From Pleodorina starrii (taxonomy: Eukaryota > Chlorophyta > Chlorophyceae > Chlamydomonadales > Volvocaceae): a stretch of DNA of 64,000 nucleotides. This document shows, piece after piece, positions 25,101 to 34,319 of this stretch (positions within the stretch are counted from its first letter, which is position 1; each line of letters starts with the position of its first letter). Where the stretch lies: positions 6,081,501 through 6,145,500 of the forward strand of contig BRXU01000002.1 in assembly GCA_030267565.1 (NCBI GenBank). The letters are read 5' to 3'. Below the pieces are notes generated by a model, which ran no database searches, was not told the origin of the DNA, and worked only from the letters and a program-made list of their open reading frames with translations. The translations under genes were made by a program, and so were the position numbers.

Positions 25101-27438
25101 ACCGTGGGGCGGCGGCGGGATTGCCGGCTGGTGGTGGCGGCGGCATGGTGTACTGCTGGGGGAGGGTCGCGACGGAGGTCGACTGTGGGGAGGCGGCGGG
25201 ATTGCCGGCCGGCGGTGGCGGCGGCATGCCGTACTGCTGGGAGAAGGTGGCGTCGGAGGTCGACCGTGGGGCGGCTGCGGGATTGCCGGCCGGCGGTGGC
25301 GGCGGCATGCCGTACTGCTGGGAGTAGGTGGCGGCGGAGGTCGACCATGGGGCGGCTGCGGGATTGCAGGCCGGCAGTGGTGGCGGCATGGTGTACTGCT
25401 GGGAGAAGGTGGCGTCGGAGGTCGACCGTGGGGGGGCGGCGGGATTGCCGGCCGGCGGTGGCGGCGGCATGCCGTACTGCTGGGAGTAGGTGGCGTCGGA
25501 GGTCGACCGTGGGGCGGCTGCGGGATTGCCGGCCGGCGGTGGCTGCGGCATGCCGTACTGCTGGGAGTAGGTGGCGGCGGAGGTCGACCATGGGGCGGCT
25601 GCGGGATTGCAGGCCGGCGGTGGCGGCGGCATGCCGTACTGCTGGGAGTAGGTTGCGGCGGAGGTCGACCACGGGGCGGCGGCGGGATTGCCGACCGGCG
25701 GTGGCGGCGGCATGGTGTACTGCTGGGAGAAGGTGGAGGCGGAGGTCGACCATGGGGAGGCGGCGGGGTCTACGGCCAACGGTGGCGGCGGCATGCCGTA
25801 CTGCTGGGTGTAGGGCGGCGGAGGTCGACCGTGGGGCGGCGGCGGGGTCTACGGCCGGCGGTTGTCCAAGGGCGGCTGACAGAAATGGCTGCATGTCACT
25901 CATCGAAGGGGCCGCGGCCAAAAGGGAAAGATTGCTAATTGCCGACTGCGGCGTGCCGTTGCCACCACTGTTGCCGGGAATAGGAGATGCGTTCCCGTCG
26001 TCTGCAACAGTAGGGACTATAGCTGGGGCCTGGGCGTGGATCGGAGCCGGTGCCTGGAGATGATTTGGTGCAAACTGTGCCAGGGACTGAATGACTGCGT
26101 CCAGCACAGCAGAGGGCACCGACGACTTGTTGCTGGACGTCTTAGACCTGCGGGTAATGCAAGCACGACAAGAGGCGTAGGTTTTTTAAGACCTGAAACG
26201 CCGCAGAACGAAAGGAGGAATTGTGGGCTCAGACTTGCAGGCAAGGGGAGACGCAAAAGACGTGATCTCTGCTGTACTGAATGCCGACATGAAGCACCAT
26301 GTAGTACGACTGGATGCACATCCGCGTAGGAACTAATATTTGTGTTCAACGGGCATAGTGATGAACCAAATCGCAATGCCAGTAGAAGGCGGGTGGGAGC
26401 CAGACAGATTCGGGTGGCGTACTTGCCTGAGCTGGTCAACTGCTTTTTGGAACTTCTCGAACGTCACCTCGGGGACGCTCTCCGACGACAGCAGGTCAAC
26501 TAGGTGCTTGTAGAGCTCCTCCCGCTCGGGCTCTTTCAACACGTTCACGCCCGAGTGGTCAACGCTGTCTGGCCACCAATAGGGCTTTGGCCGGTTGTGG
26601 AATACATACCGTTTGCCACCACTCAATTGTTTGAGAAGCGCCGTCAGAAATGATCGTTGCTGCTCTGCATTAAGGCGCTTAAAGGTCTCGATGGGGTCTG
26701 TACTCAGGGTCACACGGGAGAAGGGGGAAGCACATGCAACTGATGGGGGGGTCCACGACTAAAAGACGTGACGTTTCAGGAAGGCAACTTGCCGTTCACC
26801 CGTAACTGATAAACCCTGTGGGTACAACCGTTCGGTAGTGATCCCACCCCCCGCTGCACCGAACCCAAAGTTTCAAATGTCCTGTTCGCAACCAACGTCC
26901 TAGCGCCAATCCCGCACAACCCTCCACACCACATACCTGTGCTCTGGTTGGCAACCGATGGTGTGGCTGCAGCGACCTGCTGCCGTTGAATTACTACTTT
27001 GAGGAATCCATAGAAGGGCCACCCCCTTGATTCAGGTGCTGCTAGGATTTCCTTGGTGGACTCTCTGTCGAGAAATCCGTCCGCGGACATCCAGTTGTCG
27101 GGTAAGGAGGCTGTAACGCTATTGGACCTTGGGTTCAAGCCTAGGCGCCCCCCGCCGGCGATAACCATGGTGTAAACGCCGTTGGCGGCGACTCCTAACG
27201 CGCTGCAGGCGGTTGTTAGGTTAACAAAGGAACGCTCCACGGCTTTGTCTAGTATGTAAAGCCGCCGCTCGGCCTTCTGCTTGTCTGTCCGCTGGCTGCT
27301 CTTGGGTACCGGCTTGTCCTTTTCAAGCGCCTGGCGACGTCGTGAAAGCGTGTTCAGTCGCTCCAGGCTACACTGAAGCACTTGAAGGTCGCCACTCTCT
27401 CGAAGCATTGCGAACTCGTCTGAGGACATGTTCACCAT
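22146..27438 (-). CDS. predicted PHD finger-Ulp1 (C48) cysteine protease fusion, six exons, frameshifted
   Basis: Minus-strand exons agree in phase: 27,438-26,937; 26,697-26,427; 26,147-24,286; 24,142-23,969; 22,699-22,541; 22,445-22,146. The second intron uses a GC donor (AG|GCAAGT). Order: N-terminal helical region; a segment with RYVFHNRPKPYWWP; about ten 27-residue Pro-rich repeats (MPPPPPAGNPAAAP type); a PHD finger (CMTCGRR..CDRCNKCYHTFC..WICSRC); then a Ulp1-type protease. Protease landmarks are EVIDLFTGLLQ, CMFFSTHLYGKLF, catalytic His in CGHWVCAVID, Asp in ITVYDSF, Gln in VVQQGN and Cys in DKDCGIF. Ulp1 enzymes cleave SUMO-type conjugates; PHD fingers usually bind histone tails. A 2-nt deletion at about 25,811 in the first repeat breaks the frame. 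The fourth intron hosts the 1,156-bp insertion at 22,712-23,867. Start chosen at the first ATG of the frame; another ATG follows at 27,429. Confidence 0.75.
22712..23867 (-). mobile_element. 1,156-bp hairpin-ended element, copy A (inside an intron)
   Basis: This segment is the inverted counterpart of 38,092-39,263. One end has CGGCTTC-CTT-GAAGCCG and GGGCGGGGCCCC; the other ends in a hairpin with arms GGCGGGGCCCC and GGGGCCCCGCC (about 23,827-23,866). Flanks share only a single A, so target duplication is at most 1-2 bp. A module of about 55 bp (GTGTCGACATTCCTGCTGATAG..) occurs twice inside. Minus-strand frames, such as one starting at 23,100 with GRIAEAAGISDIKLWL, are partly conserved with copy B but no family is recognised. 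It does not disturb the flanking splice sites of the PHD-Ulp1 gene. Confidence 0.8.
24960..25850 (-). repeat. 81-bp coding tandem repeat (Pro-rich, 27 residues per unit)
   Basis: About ten units within exon 3 of the PHD-Ulp1 gene encode variants of MPPPPPAGNPAAAPRSTSAA plus TYSQQYG. Units differ at single residues. The strongly biased plus-strand frames (Gly/Arg/Trp-rich) over the same DNA are shadows. Confidence 0.85.
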
Positions 27439-27499
27439 AGAAGCCGCCTCCTCTGCGGGCAATCACCGCAAATGAGGGGGCTTTTGATTATCTCGTTGC

Positions 27500-27617
27500 C
27501 TACAAGGCTACGCACAAGCCTACAAGGCTACGCACAGGCCTACAAGGCTACGCACAGGCCTAAAAGGCTACGCACAGGCCTAAAAGGCTACATGCAGGCC
27601 TACAAGGCTACACACAC
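27500..27617. repeat. 20-bp tandem repeat, about six copies
   Basis: CTACAAGGCTACGCACAGGC repeats with period 20 at 27500, 27520, 27540, 27560, 27580 and 27600, with A or C variants. It lies just upstream of the PHD-Ulp1 start, between that gene and the small membrane-protein gene. Confidence 0.85.
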
Positions 27618-27733
27618 CTTCTATGACTACGAAATTAAACTATGAAGATAGTCCCTACACCTCCGATGGAAAAGGTGCATTTACATTCATTTATATTTCT
27701 CCACGTGTTTTCATAGCAAGAGCAATCCATACA

Positions 27734-28039
27734 TTACATACCCTCGAGTTTTGAAATTTGTTCCGACAGTTCCTCTCGTTCGCGGTCAGGAGGCTCCATA
27801 TCAGCGCGAACGCCATCTTCGTTATTCATTACACCGTCGGTGGTGGTCTGGACGTCGGTGGCCGCCGGTTGGCGCTGCATGACGGCGGAGCCACTGGCTC
27901 CATCCGCGTTGGGCCGTGCCAGCACCTTGGACGTTACGAGCGCGGTAGCAACTATAATGATAACAATTCCAATGATGCCACCTGTAATTGAAGCCGGTGA
28001 CAGGCGGGCACTACCCGAGAGGGAACTTAGCTTCCTCAT
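27734..28039 (-). CDS. small single-pass membrane protein, 101 residues
   Basis: ATG at 28,039 to TAA at 27,734, no intron needed. Residues about 19-41 form one hydrophobic segment (GGIIGIVIIIVATALVTSKV), preceded by a short Ser/Arg-rich N-terminus and followed by a polar tail ending in a possible short coiled coil (EREELSEQISKLEG). No family recognised. It lies inside the KDZ element between the right terminal repeat and the PHD-Ulp1 gene, same strand. TGTAA, the volvocine poly(A) signal, overlaps the stop codon. It could be element cargo or a chance frame; the intact ATG, clear membrane segment and position favour a gene. Confidence 0.5.
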   Translation of the reverse strand: MRKLSSLSGSARLSPASITGGIIGIVIIIVATALVTSKVLARPNADGASGSAVMQRQPAATDVQTTTDGVMNNEDGVRADMEPPDREREELSEQISKLEGM

Positions 28040-28410
28040 CGTGTAATTGCGACTGTAACCACATACATACTATTTGAGTTAATTTATGCAGCTAGGATAC
28101 ATGACGTGTAGTTATGTGGGAAGGTCGCTCTATGAATCTGAATCCAAATCCTAATGTACTACAAACATGCATTTGGAAGCCACAGGTCACGTAAGTGTGA
28201 CAGCCGAGTTTCCACGCGAAAATGCTCACTTCTTGGTTGCACTTCTTTCTTCGTTTTATCGTGGAACAATTGCTGACGATAAGTGCCCCGAGCCAATTAT
28301 TATCAATATCGCTCATCGGTATACGGTCGAGCAGTTCGCATTGCACTATATTACGTCAGGCTTTTACAGAATGTTTTGAACTGCGGTTGCAGCTTGCACG
28401 GGGGTAACCG
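28040..28410. other. no gene recognised (KDZ subterminal DNA)
   Basis: AT-rich stretch between the membrane-protein ATG and the right terminal repeat; presumably contains the promoter of the minus-strand genes, but no box is clear enough to call. Confidence 0.4.
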
Positions 28411-28918
28411 TAAACATTGGCTCGGGACATGTCCCGAGTCGGGACATGTCCCGAGCCACGAATCGTGGCTCCCGCTCCCGCAGTGTACCGCTGCGTGGCG
28501 GGTAGATAGACTGATATAAATATAAATATATAAATAAACCATCAACCTGAAAAGGGATATCAGCTTATGCTGGGCGGCCCCTGATCGTGGCTCCCGCTCC
28601 CGCAGTGTACCGCTGCGTGGCGGGTAGCCAAACCCATCCGACATTTAATAATTTGTTAAATAATACATTTGCATTGGAATATTGGGTCGGAGCATGGGAC
28701 CCGGTCCCACGGTGTGCCACTGAATGGCGAGTCGTCAAACCGATTCAACATTACAAAGTTATAAAACAATCATCATGCATTGAGATACGGGCTTGCGCTG
28801 GGGCGGCCCCGGATCGTGGCTCAGGACATGTCCTGAGTCGGGACATGTCCTGAGCCAGAGGGGTCTGTCATTGTTCGGGACATGTCCTGAGCCTTGATCC
28901 GGGGCCGCTGCCTTACTG
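28411..28918. repeat. KDZ element right terminal inverted repeat
   Basis: Reverse complement of the left end: GGACATGTCC palindromes, GTCTGTCATTGTTCGGGACA, CGGGTCCCATGCTCCGA context, and CGCCACG.AGCGGTA blocks occur in mirrored order. It ends ..GCCTTGATCCGGGGCCG CTGCCTTACTG before TTCCTGC. Confidence 0.85.
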
Positions 28919-29116
28919 TTCCTGCTGCGCATTACGAATGCATCATCACCGCGTTTCCTATTGTGACCGTTCTGGCACACGATGCGCAACTTCAATTCAA
29001 GCGCCATTCATATTGAATTTGTTCTTCTGATTCTGATGATCGCGGCGCGGGTCCAGAGCTCTCCGTGTAGCGTCAACCGTTCACGTAACCGTCACAGCTC
29101 GCCATCTGGTCTTTAA
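28919..29116. repeat. interspersed repeat S, copy 2 (left part, before the Harbinger insertion)
   Basis: Matches 13,725-13,815 and continues after the Harbinger element at 34,320. It begins with the TTCCTGC shared with the other side of the KDZ element, then GCATTACGAATGC..CGTTTCCTATTGTG, which recurs at 34,545-34,590. Confidence 0.75.
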
Positions 29117-29287
29117 CAGGGTGATTCCACTGAGTCGCTTGTTTGTTTGACCCGAAAAAAATAACAAGCGCCTAACAAAGCTAACAAAAGGCCGTTTCCA
29201 CACAGAGCCCCGAAACCACTTTTGTTAGCCTTTTATAGCGCCAAACCAAGCCCAATTTTTAATCCCTTTTGTTCGGTGAATACAAAA

Positions 29288-30677
29288 ATGAGAAGAGAGG
29301 TCATTGTACAAGTTGCGGCCGCGCTCCTGCCGGTCCTTATGCACATGTTGGCGCTCTACGCGCCAACTTCGGGCAACCTCAGGCCCGACGAAGTAGCAAT
29401 GGTGGCGAGCGCAGTGGAGACAATGACTCGAGCCGCCAATCTCATATCCATGCATCCGCACAGCTTCAGGGTATACCAATCGCCATGGTGGGTTCAGCCC
29501 CGCCCTCTGGATCTGTACCGCCATTTTGTCCTGGAGCACTGGAGCGAGGACACCTTTCGTGCAAACTTCCGAATGGAGCACGCTTCGTTTGCGGAACTGT
29601 GCAACACGCTTCGCCCGAAGTTAGCCCGCCAAGATACTCGCATGCGGCAGGCTATCCCCGTCGAACAGCAAGTCGCCCTTGCCCTATTCCACCTGGCGCA
29701 CGGCGGCAGCTACCGGGTGCTGGAGAACCAGTATGCTGTTGCCCGCAGGACGGCGTCCAAGGTCGTTCGTCGCTTTGCTGAGGGCGTCCTGGAGGTGTTC
29801 GCCAATGAGTGCGGCTACCCCAACGCCCAGCGGAAGACCGAGATCATGGAGGAGTTCGCGGTGGATAGCATGCCCGGGTGCGTTGGGTCCATCGACTGCA
29901 CGCACATCCCAATCAGTAAGCCACGGGGTGTCGACCACTACGAGGACTTCTACTGCACCAGGAAGGGACGGTTCACCCTCAACGTGCAGGCGGTGTGTGA
30001 CAGGCGTGGCTATTTTTAGGACATAGTGTGCGCATACCCAGGCTCAGTACACGATGCACGAGTCCTATCAGAGAGTGCGCTGTTCAAGGATGCCAGCAGC
30101 GGCCAGTTTTTTCGTGGGGAGACGGAGTGGTTTGCCGGCAATGGTGATGAAGTCGTGTTGCGTACGAAGCCGTACCTGATTGGCGATTCCGGTTACCCGC
30201 TGCACCCTTTCCTCATGACCCCGTACACAGACGCGCGTGCCGCGCGGTCTGAGGAAGCCGCAACTTTCAACCGGTTGCTGCGCGGGGCCAGGAACTGTGT
30301 TGAGCGTGCGTTCGGTGTTCTGAAGGGCCGTTTCCGGATCTTGAATAGCGACCCACGGCACTGGCACGGCTACCAAGCTTATCATGGCGGCTTTTCTTCT
30401 TCATAACTGGCTGAAGCGCCGCTCTGACTGCGTTGAGCAAGAGATCCTCAACACCATCGACGGTCGTCTCCGCGCTGTTCCCGACGACAACAGCCACGCG
30501 CAGCCTGGAGGTGGCGCTACGGGAGAGGAAGAGCGCGAGCGGCTGGCTGGCATTCTGCATGCTAATAAGAATGTCATGTTCGCAGCCAGGTGTGGGCTTC
30601 GCCGCATTCAGCAGCAGCGCCAAATGCAGCAGGCTCGCGTCGTTGCAGGTGCCGTGATGATGGCTGGTGCCCAGTAA
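29288..30677 (+). pseudogene. Harbinger DDE transposase, interrupted by a TAG and a frameshift
   Basis: ATG at 29,288. The frame carries a helix-turn-helix-like region (VALALFHLAHGGSYRVLEN), then the DDE_Tnp_4-type core: first Asp in GSIDCTHIPI, a conserved block YPGSVHDARVL, second Asp in LIGDSGYPL, and Glu in CVERAFGVLKGRF. An in-frame TAG at 30,017-30,019 splits RRGYF from DIVCAYPG. A further one-base shift near 30,375 is needed to reach MAAFLLHNWLKRRSD, which ends at 30,677. All catalytic residues are present, so the breaks look recent. It normally cuts and pastes the element together with the Myb-like partner encoded at 31.6-33.9 kb. Confidence 0.9.
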
Positions 30678-30771
30678 ATGATGCCGTGTTAGTGCGACGA
30701 GGTAGTGGTGTCCTTCGTTGTATATTGTGACGGTGAATGTACGGTTGTGTTACACCACTGACAGAAGTCGC

Positions 30772-31328
30772 AATGCCGCTGCACAGGCCGACGGGGAGGC
30801 GCGATGCGCCGGTTGTTACCCTTGCCATCCACGCGCACTAGACTCGTACAGTAATGCCGCTGCACAGGCCGACGGGGAGGCGCGATGCGCCGGTTGTTAC
30901 CCTTGCCATCCACGCGCACTAGACTCGTACAGTAATGCCGCTGCACAGGCCGACGGGGAGGCGCGATGCGCCGGTTGTTACCCTTGCCATCCACGCGCAC
31001 TAGATTAGTACAGTAATGCCGCTGCACAGGCTGACGGGGAGGCGCGATGCGCCGGTTGTTTCCCTTGCCATCCACGCGCACTAGATTAGTACAGTAATGC
31101 CGCTGCACAGGCTGACGGGGAGGCGCGATGCGCCGGTTGTTTCCCTTGCCATCCACGCGCACTAGATTAGTACAGTAATGCCGCTGCACAGGCTGACGGG
31201 GAGGCGCGATGCGCCGGTTGTTTCCCTTGCCATCCACGCGCACTAGATTAGTACAGTAATGCCGCAGCACAGGCTGACGGGGAGGCGCGATGCGCTGGTT
31301 GTTTCCCTTGCCATCCACGCGCACTAGA
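30772..31328. repeat. 81-bp minisatellite, seven copies
   Basis: Units start at 30772, 30853, 30934, 31015, 31096, 31177 and 31258, each AATGCCGC(T/A)GCACAGGC followed by GACGGGGAGGCGCGATGCG. Because 81 is a multiple of three, open frames run through on both strands (27-residue repeats); I treat these as by-products. It lies just 3' of the transposase inside the Harbinger element. Confidence 0.95.
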
Positions 31329-31572
31329 AATAAATAGTATCCGTAGTAACGCCACCGTTCCTTCTATTTCCCTCGGGGTGAAGTCCCAGTTGATTTGGCA
31401 GATGAACCCTCAGTCTGTACGCCATTCGTATGGCCGTTCGTACGCAGTTCGTGTGACGGCAGTGGTGCTCTAAGCGAACAGTGTCTTGGCTAATAAACAA
31501 TAGGAGGGCGGTGCCCTCACCCTAGAAATGGGCCCAGCTAGCCCCCCACACTGTAACATACAGACTATCTCC
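31329..31572. other. intergenic DNA between convergent Harbinger genes
   Basis: No gene. Contains an imperfect repeat GTACGCCATTCGTATGGCCGTTCGTACGCAGTTCG region at 31,415-31,450. Confidence 0.4.
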
Positions 31573-33948
31573 TCAGATGGCGCTGTCCAGCATGCCCTTG
31601 ACCTCCGCCGCGACCTTGGACAGCTCGTCCTCGGACACCTGGTTCAGCTCGTACAGCTTCTGGTACGCTTCCAGCTTGCGCAGGAGAACACGCTGCTGCG
31701 ACTCGAGGGTCTTCAGGCGGCGCTCCTCCGCGTTGTCAGCGCTGTCCGCCAGCTTGCTGACAGCATCCGTGAGCTTGGAAATCTGTACAAACGTGGGACG
31801 GAGGAACTAGCGTTTAGGCAACTAGGCATCAAACAGATGGATGTGCTGCTCGGCGGGTTAGTTAACCTTAGACAGGAACACCCGGCGCTGGCCCCTATGG
31901 GAGCGAGTTCCCCGACGCTGACATGACTGCCCCGCATTTAAGGAAACACACCTGCGCGAAGGCCGCCTTGCGCTCGGCGTCGTTCTCCGTGCCGCGCGAC
32001 ATGAACGCGTCCTGCATCTCGCCGATGGCCGCCGTCATGGTGGCGAGCGCGGGGCTGAGCTTGCTGGATGCGGACCGGCGGCGTGGGACACCGGTGTGGT
32101 TGCCGCTGGGGACAGAGGACCGGCGTACGCCGGCGTCGTCGCCAGGGCAGCCATACACGCCGCCGCCGCCACCGACGGGGCCTGCCGCCCCGCCGGCCGC
32201 AGCCGCGGCCGCACCCTGGGACGCCGTCGCGCCGCCGGCCTCGTCGTCGTCGTCACCGTCGCCGTTGTTGCCGTCGATCTCGCCACCGTTGCCAGTGTTG
32301 CCCCAGTTGGCCCCTTCCTGGATGCCGCCGGCACGGTTGGCGTCCATGACGGGGTGGAAGCGCTTGGGGTTCAGCTTGGGCTTGTCCTCGCCGTGCTGGA
32401 AAAGCGCCTCGTACACCTGCGGATGTGGCCCGAAGGTAGAGGAAGGCAGGAAAGGAGCAAGCTTGCTCAGCCAACACACCGGAAAAGGTGGGGATTAACC
32501 TGCCGCAAACCGGCCCAACGCGGAAAGCGTAAAGCGCCCTAGCAAGCCCACACTAAAGCACACTCATACACACACTCACCTCGGGAGTGAAGGCTTTCGA
32601 CACACCCAGCCGGCCAAAGAGCAAGTGGCGGTCGACGTCCAGCATCTCCCAGACATCCTCGTAGTTGAAGCCGGTGTCGCGCTCAGCTGCCCGGACCTTG
32701 CCCATCCACGAGACCAGGGTGTTGACCTTGTTGATTATCGTTGCCACGGAACGGTGTCCCAGCCCGTACTTGCACTTGTTCTCGTCCATCCAAGCGTTGC
32801 ACTGGGCCGCGGTCATGTGGATGCCGGCGCTGACAGCAGACCACTGCTTCTTCACCTTCTGGAGCTCGAGGAACGCGTGAATCATCTTGACCGCTTCGTG
32901 GTTGGGAATGTTCTGCCAAACAGAGGGTGGGGGGGCGAGCAGAGCCATGTTCAACAAGACGTTAACGTGTCGCCAGTACTCACTACTCGACTAGCATGAG
33001 ACTACAAGTGGGAGGTGAGGCATGTCACGTTAGACACGTCCCTGACTCACGGTGAGTGTATGCACAAGCGCTACACGAGGCAGGGCAGGCGATTCGCTTG
33101 ACCCTATATACACTCACCCCATCTCGGGCGCGCTTGTCCCCATCGTCAACCTCGACCTCCAGTGCATCAACGCCGTCCAGGTGCACCGCCTCGACGGCAG
33201 GTGGGGGGAGCCGCCCGTGGTCACCTTGGCAGCCTTGCCGCCCCGGGCGCCCTTGCCAGACTTGCCAGACCCGGTGCCCTTGGTCACGGTCTTCACGCTG
33301 GCCTTGGCGTTAGCCTTGTTGGCTTTGGTAGGGGCGGGAGGCACGACGCCCATGCTGAACGTGGGCGACACAAGGCCTTGAGCCGTGGGGACGGGCGGGG
33401 CGTTGTACATATTCAGATTGAAGCCCGTGGAGCCCAGAGGCATCTGCAGCGGCTTGGGGGAGTCTTTACGCGGTGCAAGAACGGAGGAACGAATGGGAGC
33501 GTGAGGCAATGCGGTTCGCCGAAGGCGGACCAGGCCCGACACAACGGTGGACCAGATATCATGGAGCTGGCAACTACAATCAGGCATACCAAATAAAGCC
33601 ACTTACCTGGGTGTTCTGGTTCAGCGTTTGCAGTGGAGCCGTGGCAAGGCCGGGCTGGTTGCCGGCGACGGCCATGGGCAGGGCATCGAAGCCGTTGACC
33701 TGCGACAGCGGCAGCTGTGACCAGAGCAGATGTCCCTGGGACATCAACTGGGCGCGTTGCACCCCTGCGATGAAGGCCTGCACTGATTGGCCGTCGGGCA
33801 TCTGCGCATCGACGTCCAATAGTGCGCCAGCAACCCGCAAGGGCTGCTGCATACTTGCAGTATAGAACTGGTGAAGATTGGTCGGCATATTCAAGCCGGG
33901 AAGAGGCGACTGGCTGAGATTCATGGCTGCCGGCGAGAAAGTCAACAC
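31573..33948 (-). CDS. Harbinger Myb/SANT-like DNA-binding partner protein, five exons
   Basis: Minus-strand exons: 33,948-33,607 (or from the ATG at 33,924); 33,443-33,118; 32,912-32,580; 32,416-31,952; 31,782-31,573 (TGA). Junctions are canonical (CAG|GTAAGTGG, GGG|GTGAGTG, GAG|GTGAGTG, CAG|GTGTGT donors). The first two exons give a Pro/Gly/Lys-rich leader. The third exon holds a trihelix-like region (HEAVKMIHAFLELQKVKKQW, then NAWMDENKCKYGLGHRS). The fourth has an acidic and Ala/Gly-rich linker, and the last a coiled coil (AEERRLKTLESQQRVLLRKL). In known Harbingers this protein binds the element ends and imports the transposase. Exon 2 needs one frame change near 33,200 to reach exon 3, so either an intron is missed or the copy is damaged. 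Confidence 0.7.
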
Positions 33949-34319
33949 GTTCGCCGGCGGACGACAGGGACGTGTAGACGAGAGGTATTTAGGAGACCAG
34001 GCGCTATCAGATTTTAAAATAGCTATGAAAAAAATTTCGCGCTCAAAGTTATCAAGATTTGTTAAGTTTATGGGCAGGTCCGAAGTGCATATAACTTTTG
34101 TAGCCTAACAAGTGTCTAACAAGTGTCGTGTTTCCACTAGGGCCTTACGTTCTTCGCCGTCCCTTCGCCTTCGTGCAACCTTTCTTCATTTTTATTACTG
34201 TTTTCTTACACATAAAGAAGTGCGCGAAAGAGTGCATTGAAAGTCGACGCCCCGAGCGAGAATTTTTGAACTCGGCCCTAACAAGGCCTAACAAACAACT
34301 CAGTGGAATCACCCTGTAA

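Larger units (their letters stand above)
14055..28918 (-). mobile_element. 14.9-kb KDZ/Zisupton-like DNA transposon
   Basis: The two ends are inverted copies of each other. The left end (GAGTTAGGTTACGGCCC..) and the reverse complement of the right end (CAGTAAGGCAGCGGCCCC..) align and then stay closely similar for several hundred bases. TTCCTGC is present immediately outside both ends (14048-14054 and 28919-28925); with one neighbouring base this is an 8-bp duplication with one mismatch, the length known for Zisupton. The flanks are the same repeat family (S) on both sides. Inside, all genes read leftward: a membrane protein, a PHD-Ulp1 fusion, and a KDZ transposase. KDZ elements (Kyakuja-Dileera-Zisupton) are known for CxC cysteine clusters and associated Ulp1 proteases. 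The transposase has frame anomalies and the PHD-Ulp1 gene a 2-nt deletion, so this copy is probably not autonomous. Confidence 0.85.
29117..34316. mobile_element. PIF/Harbinger DNA transposon, 5,200 bp
   Basis: Both ends read CAGGGTGATTCCACTGAGT inward (19 bp perfect terminal inverted repeat), with further CTAACAA(A/G) subterminal repeats. TAA flanks both sides (29114-29116 and 34317-34319), the 3-bp TWA duplication typical of the superfamily. Repeat S copy 1 at 13,811-13,835 shows the uninterrupted target (GCCATCTGGTCTATAAGGCG). The element carries the expected pair of convergent genes, a DDE transposase (+) and a Myb/SANT-like protein (-), separated by an 81-bp minisatellite. Confidence 0.93.

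Noticed and set aside
24793..25938. 381-codon plus-strand frame, Gly/Trp/Arg-rich
   Set aside because: It is the antisense of the proline-rich repeats of the PHD-Ulp1 gene; the minus strand has splice-consistent exons and real domains.
27500..27617. CRISPR-like array
   Set aside because: 20-bp units are directly adjacent without unique spacers.
29222..29287. Earlier start for the Harbinger transposase
   Set aside because: The frame is open upstream but has no ATG before 29,288.
30689..31324. 211-codon minus-strand frame of 27-residue repeats
   Set aside because: It is the 81-bp minisatellite read in frame; no start context or neighbouring coding signal.
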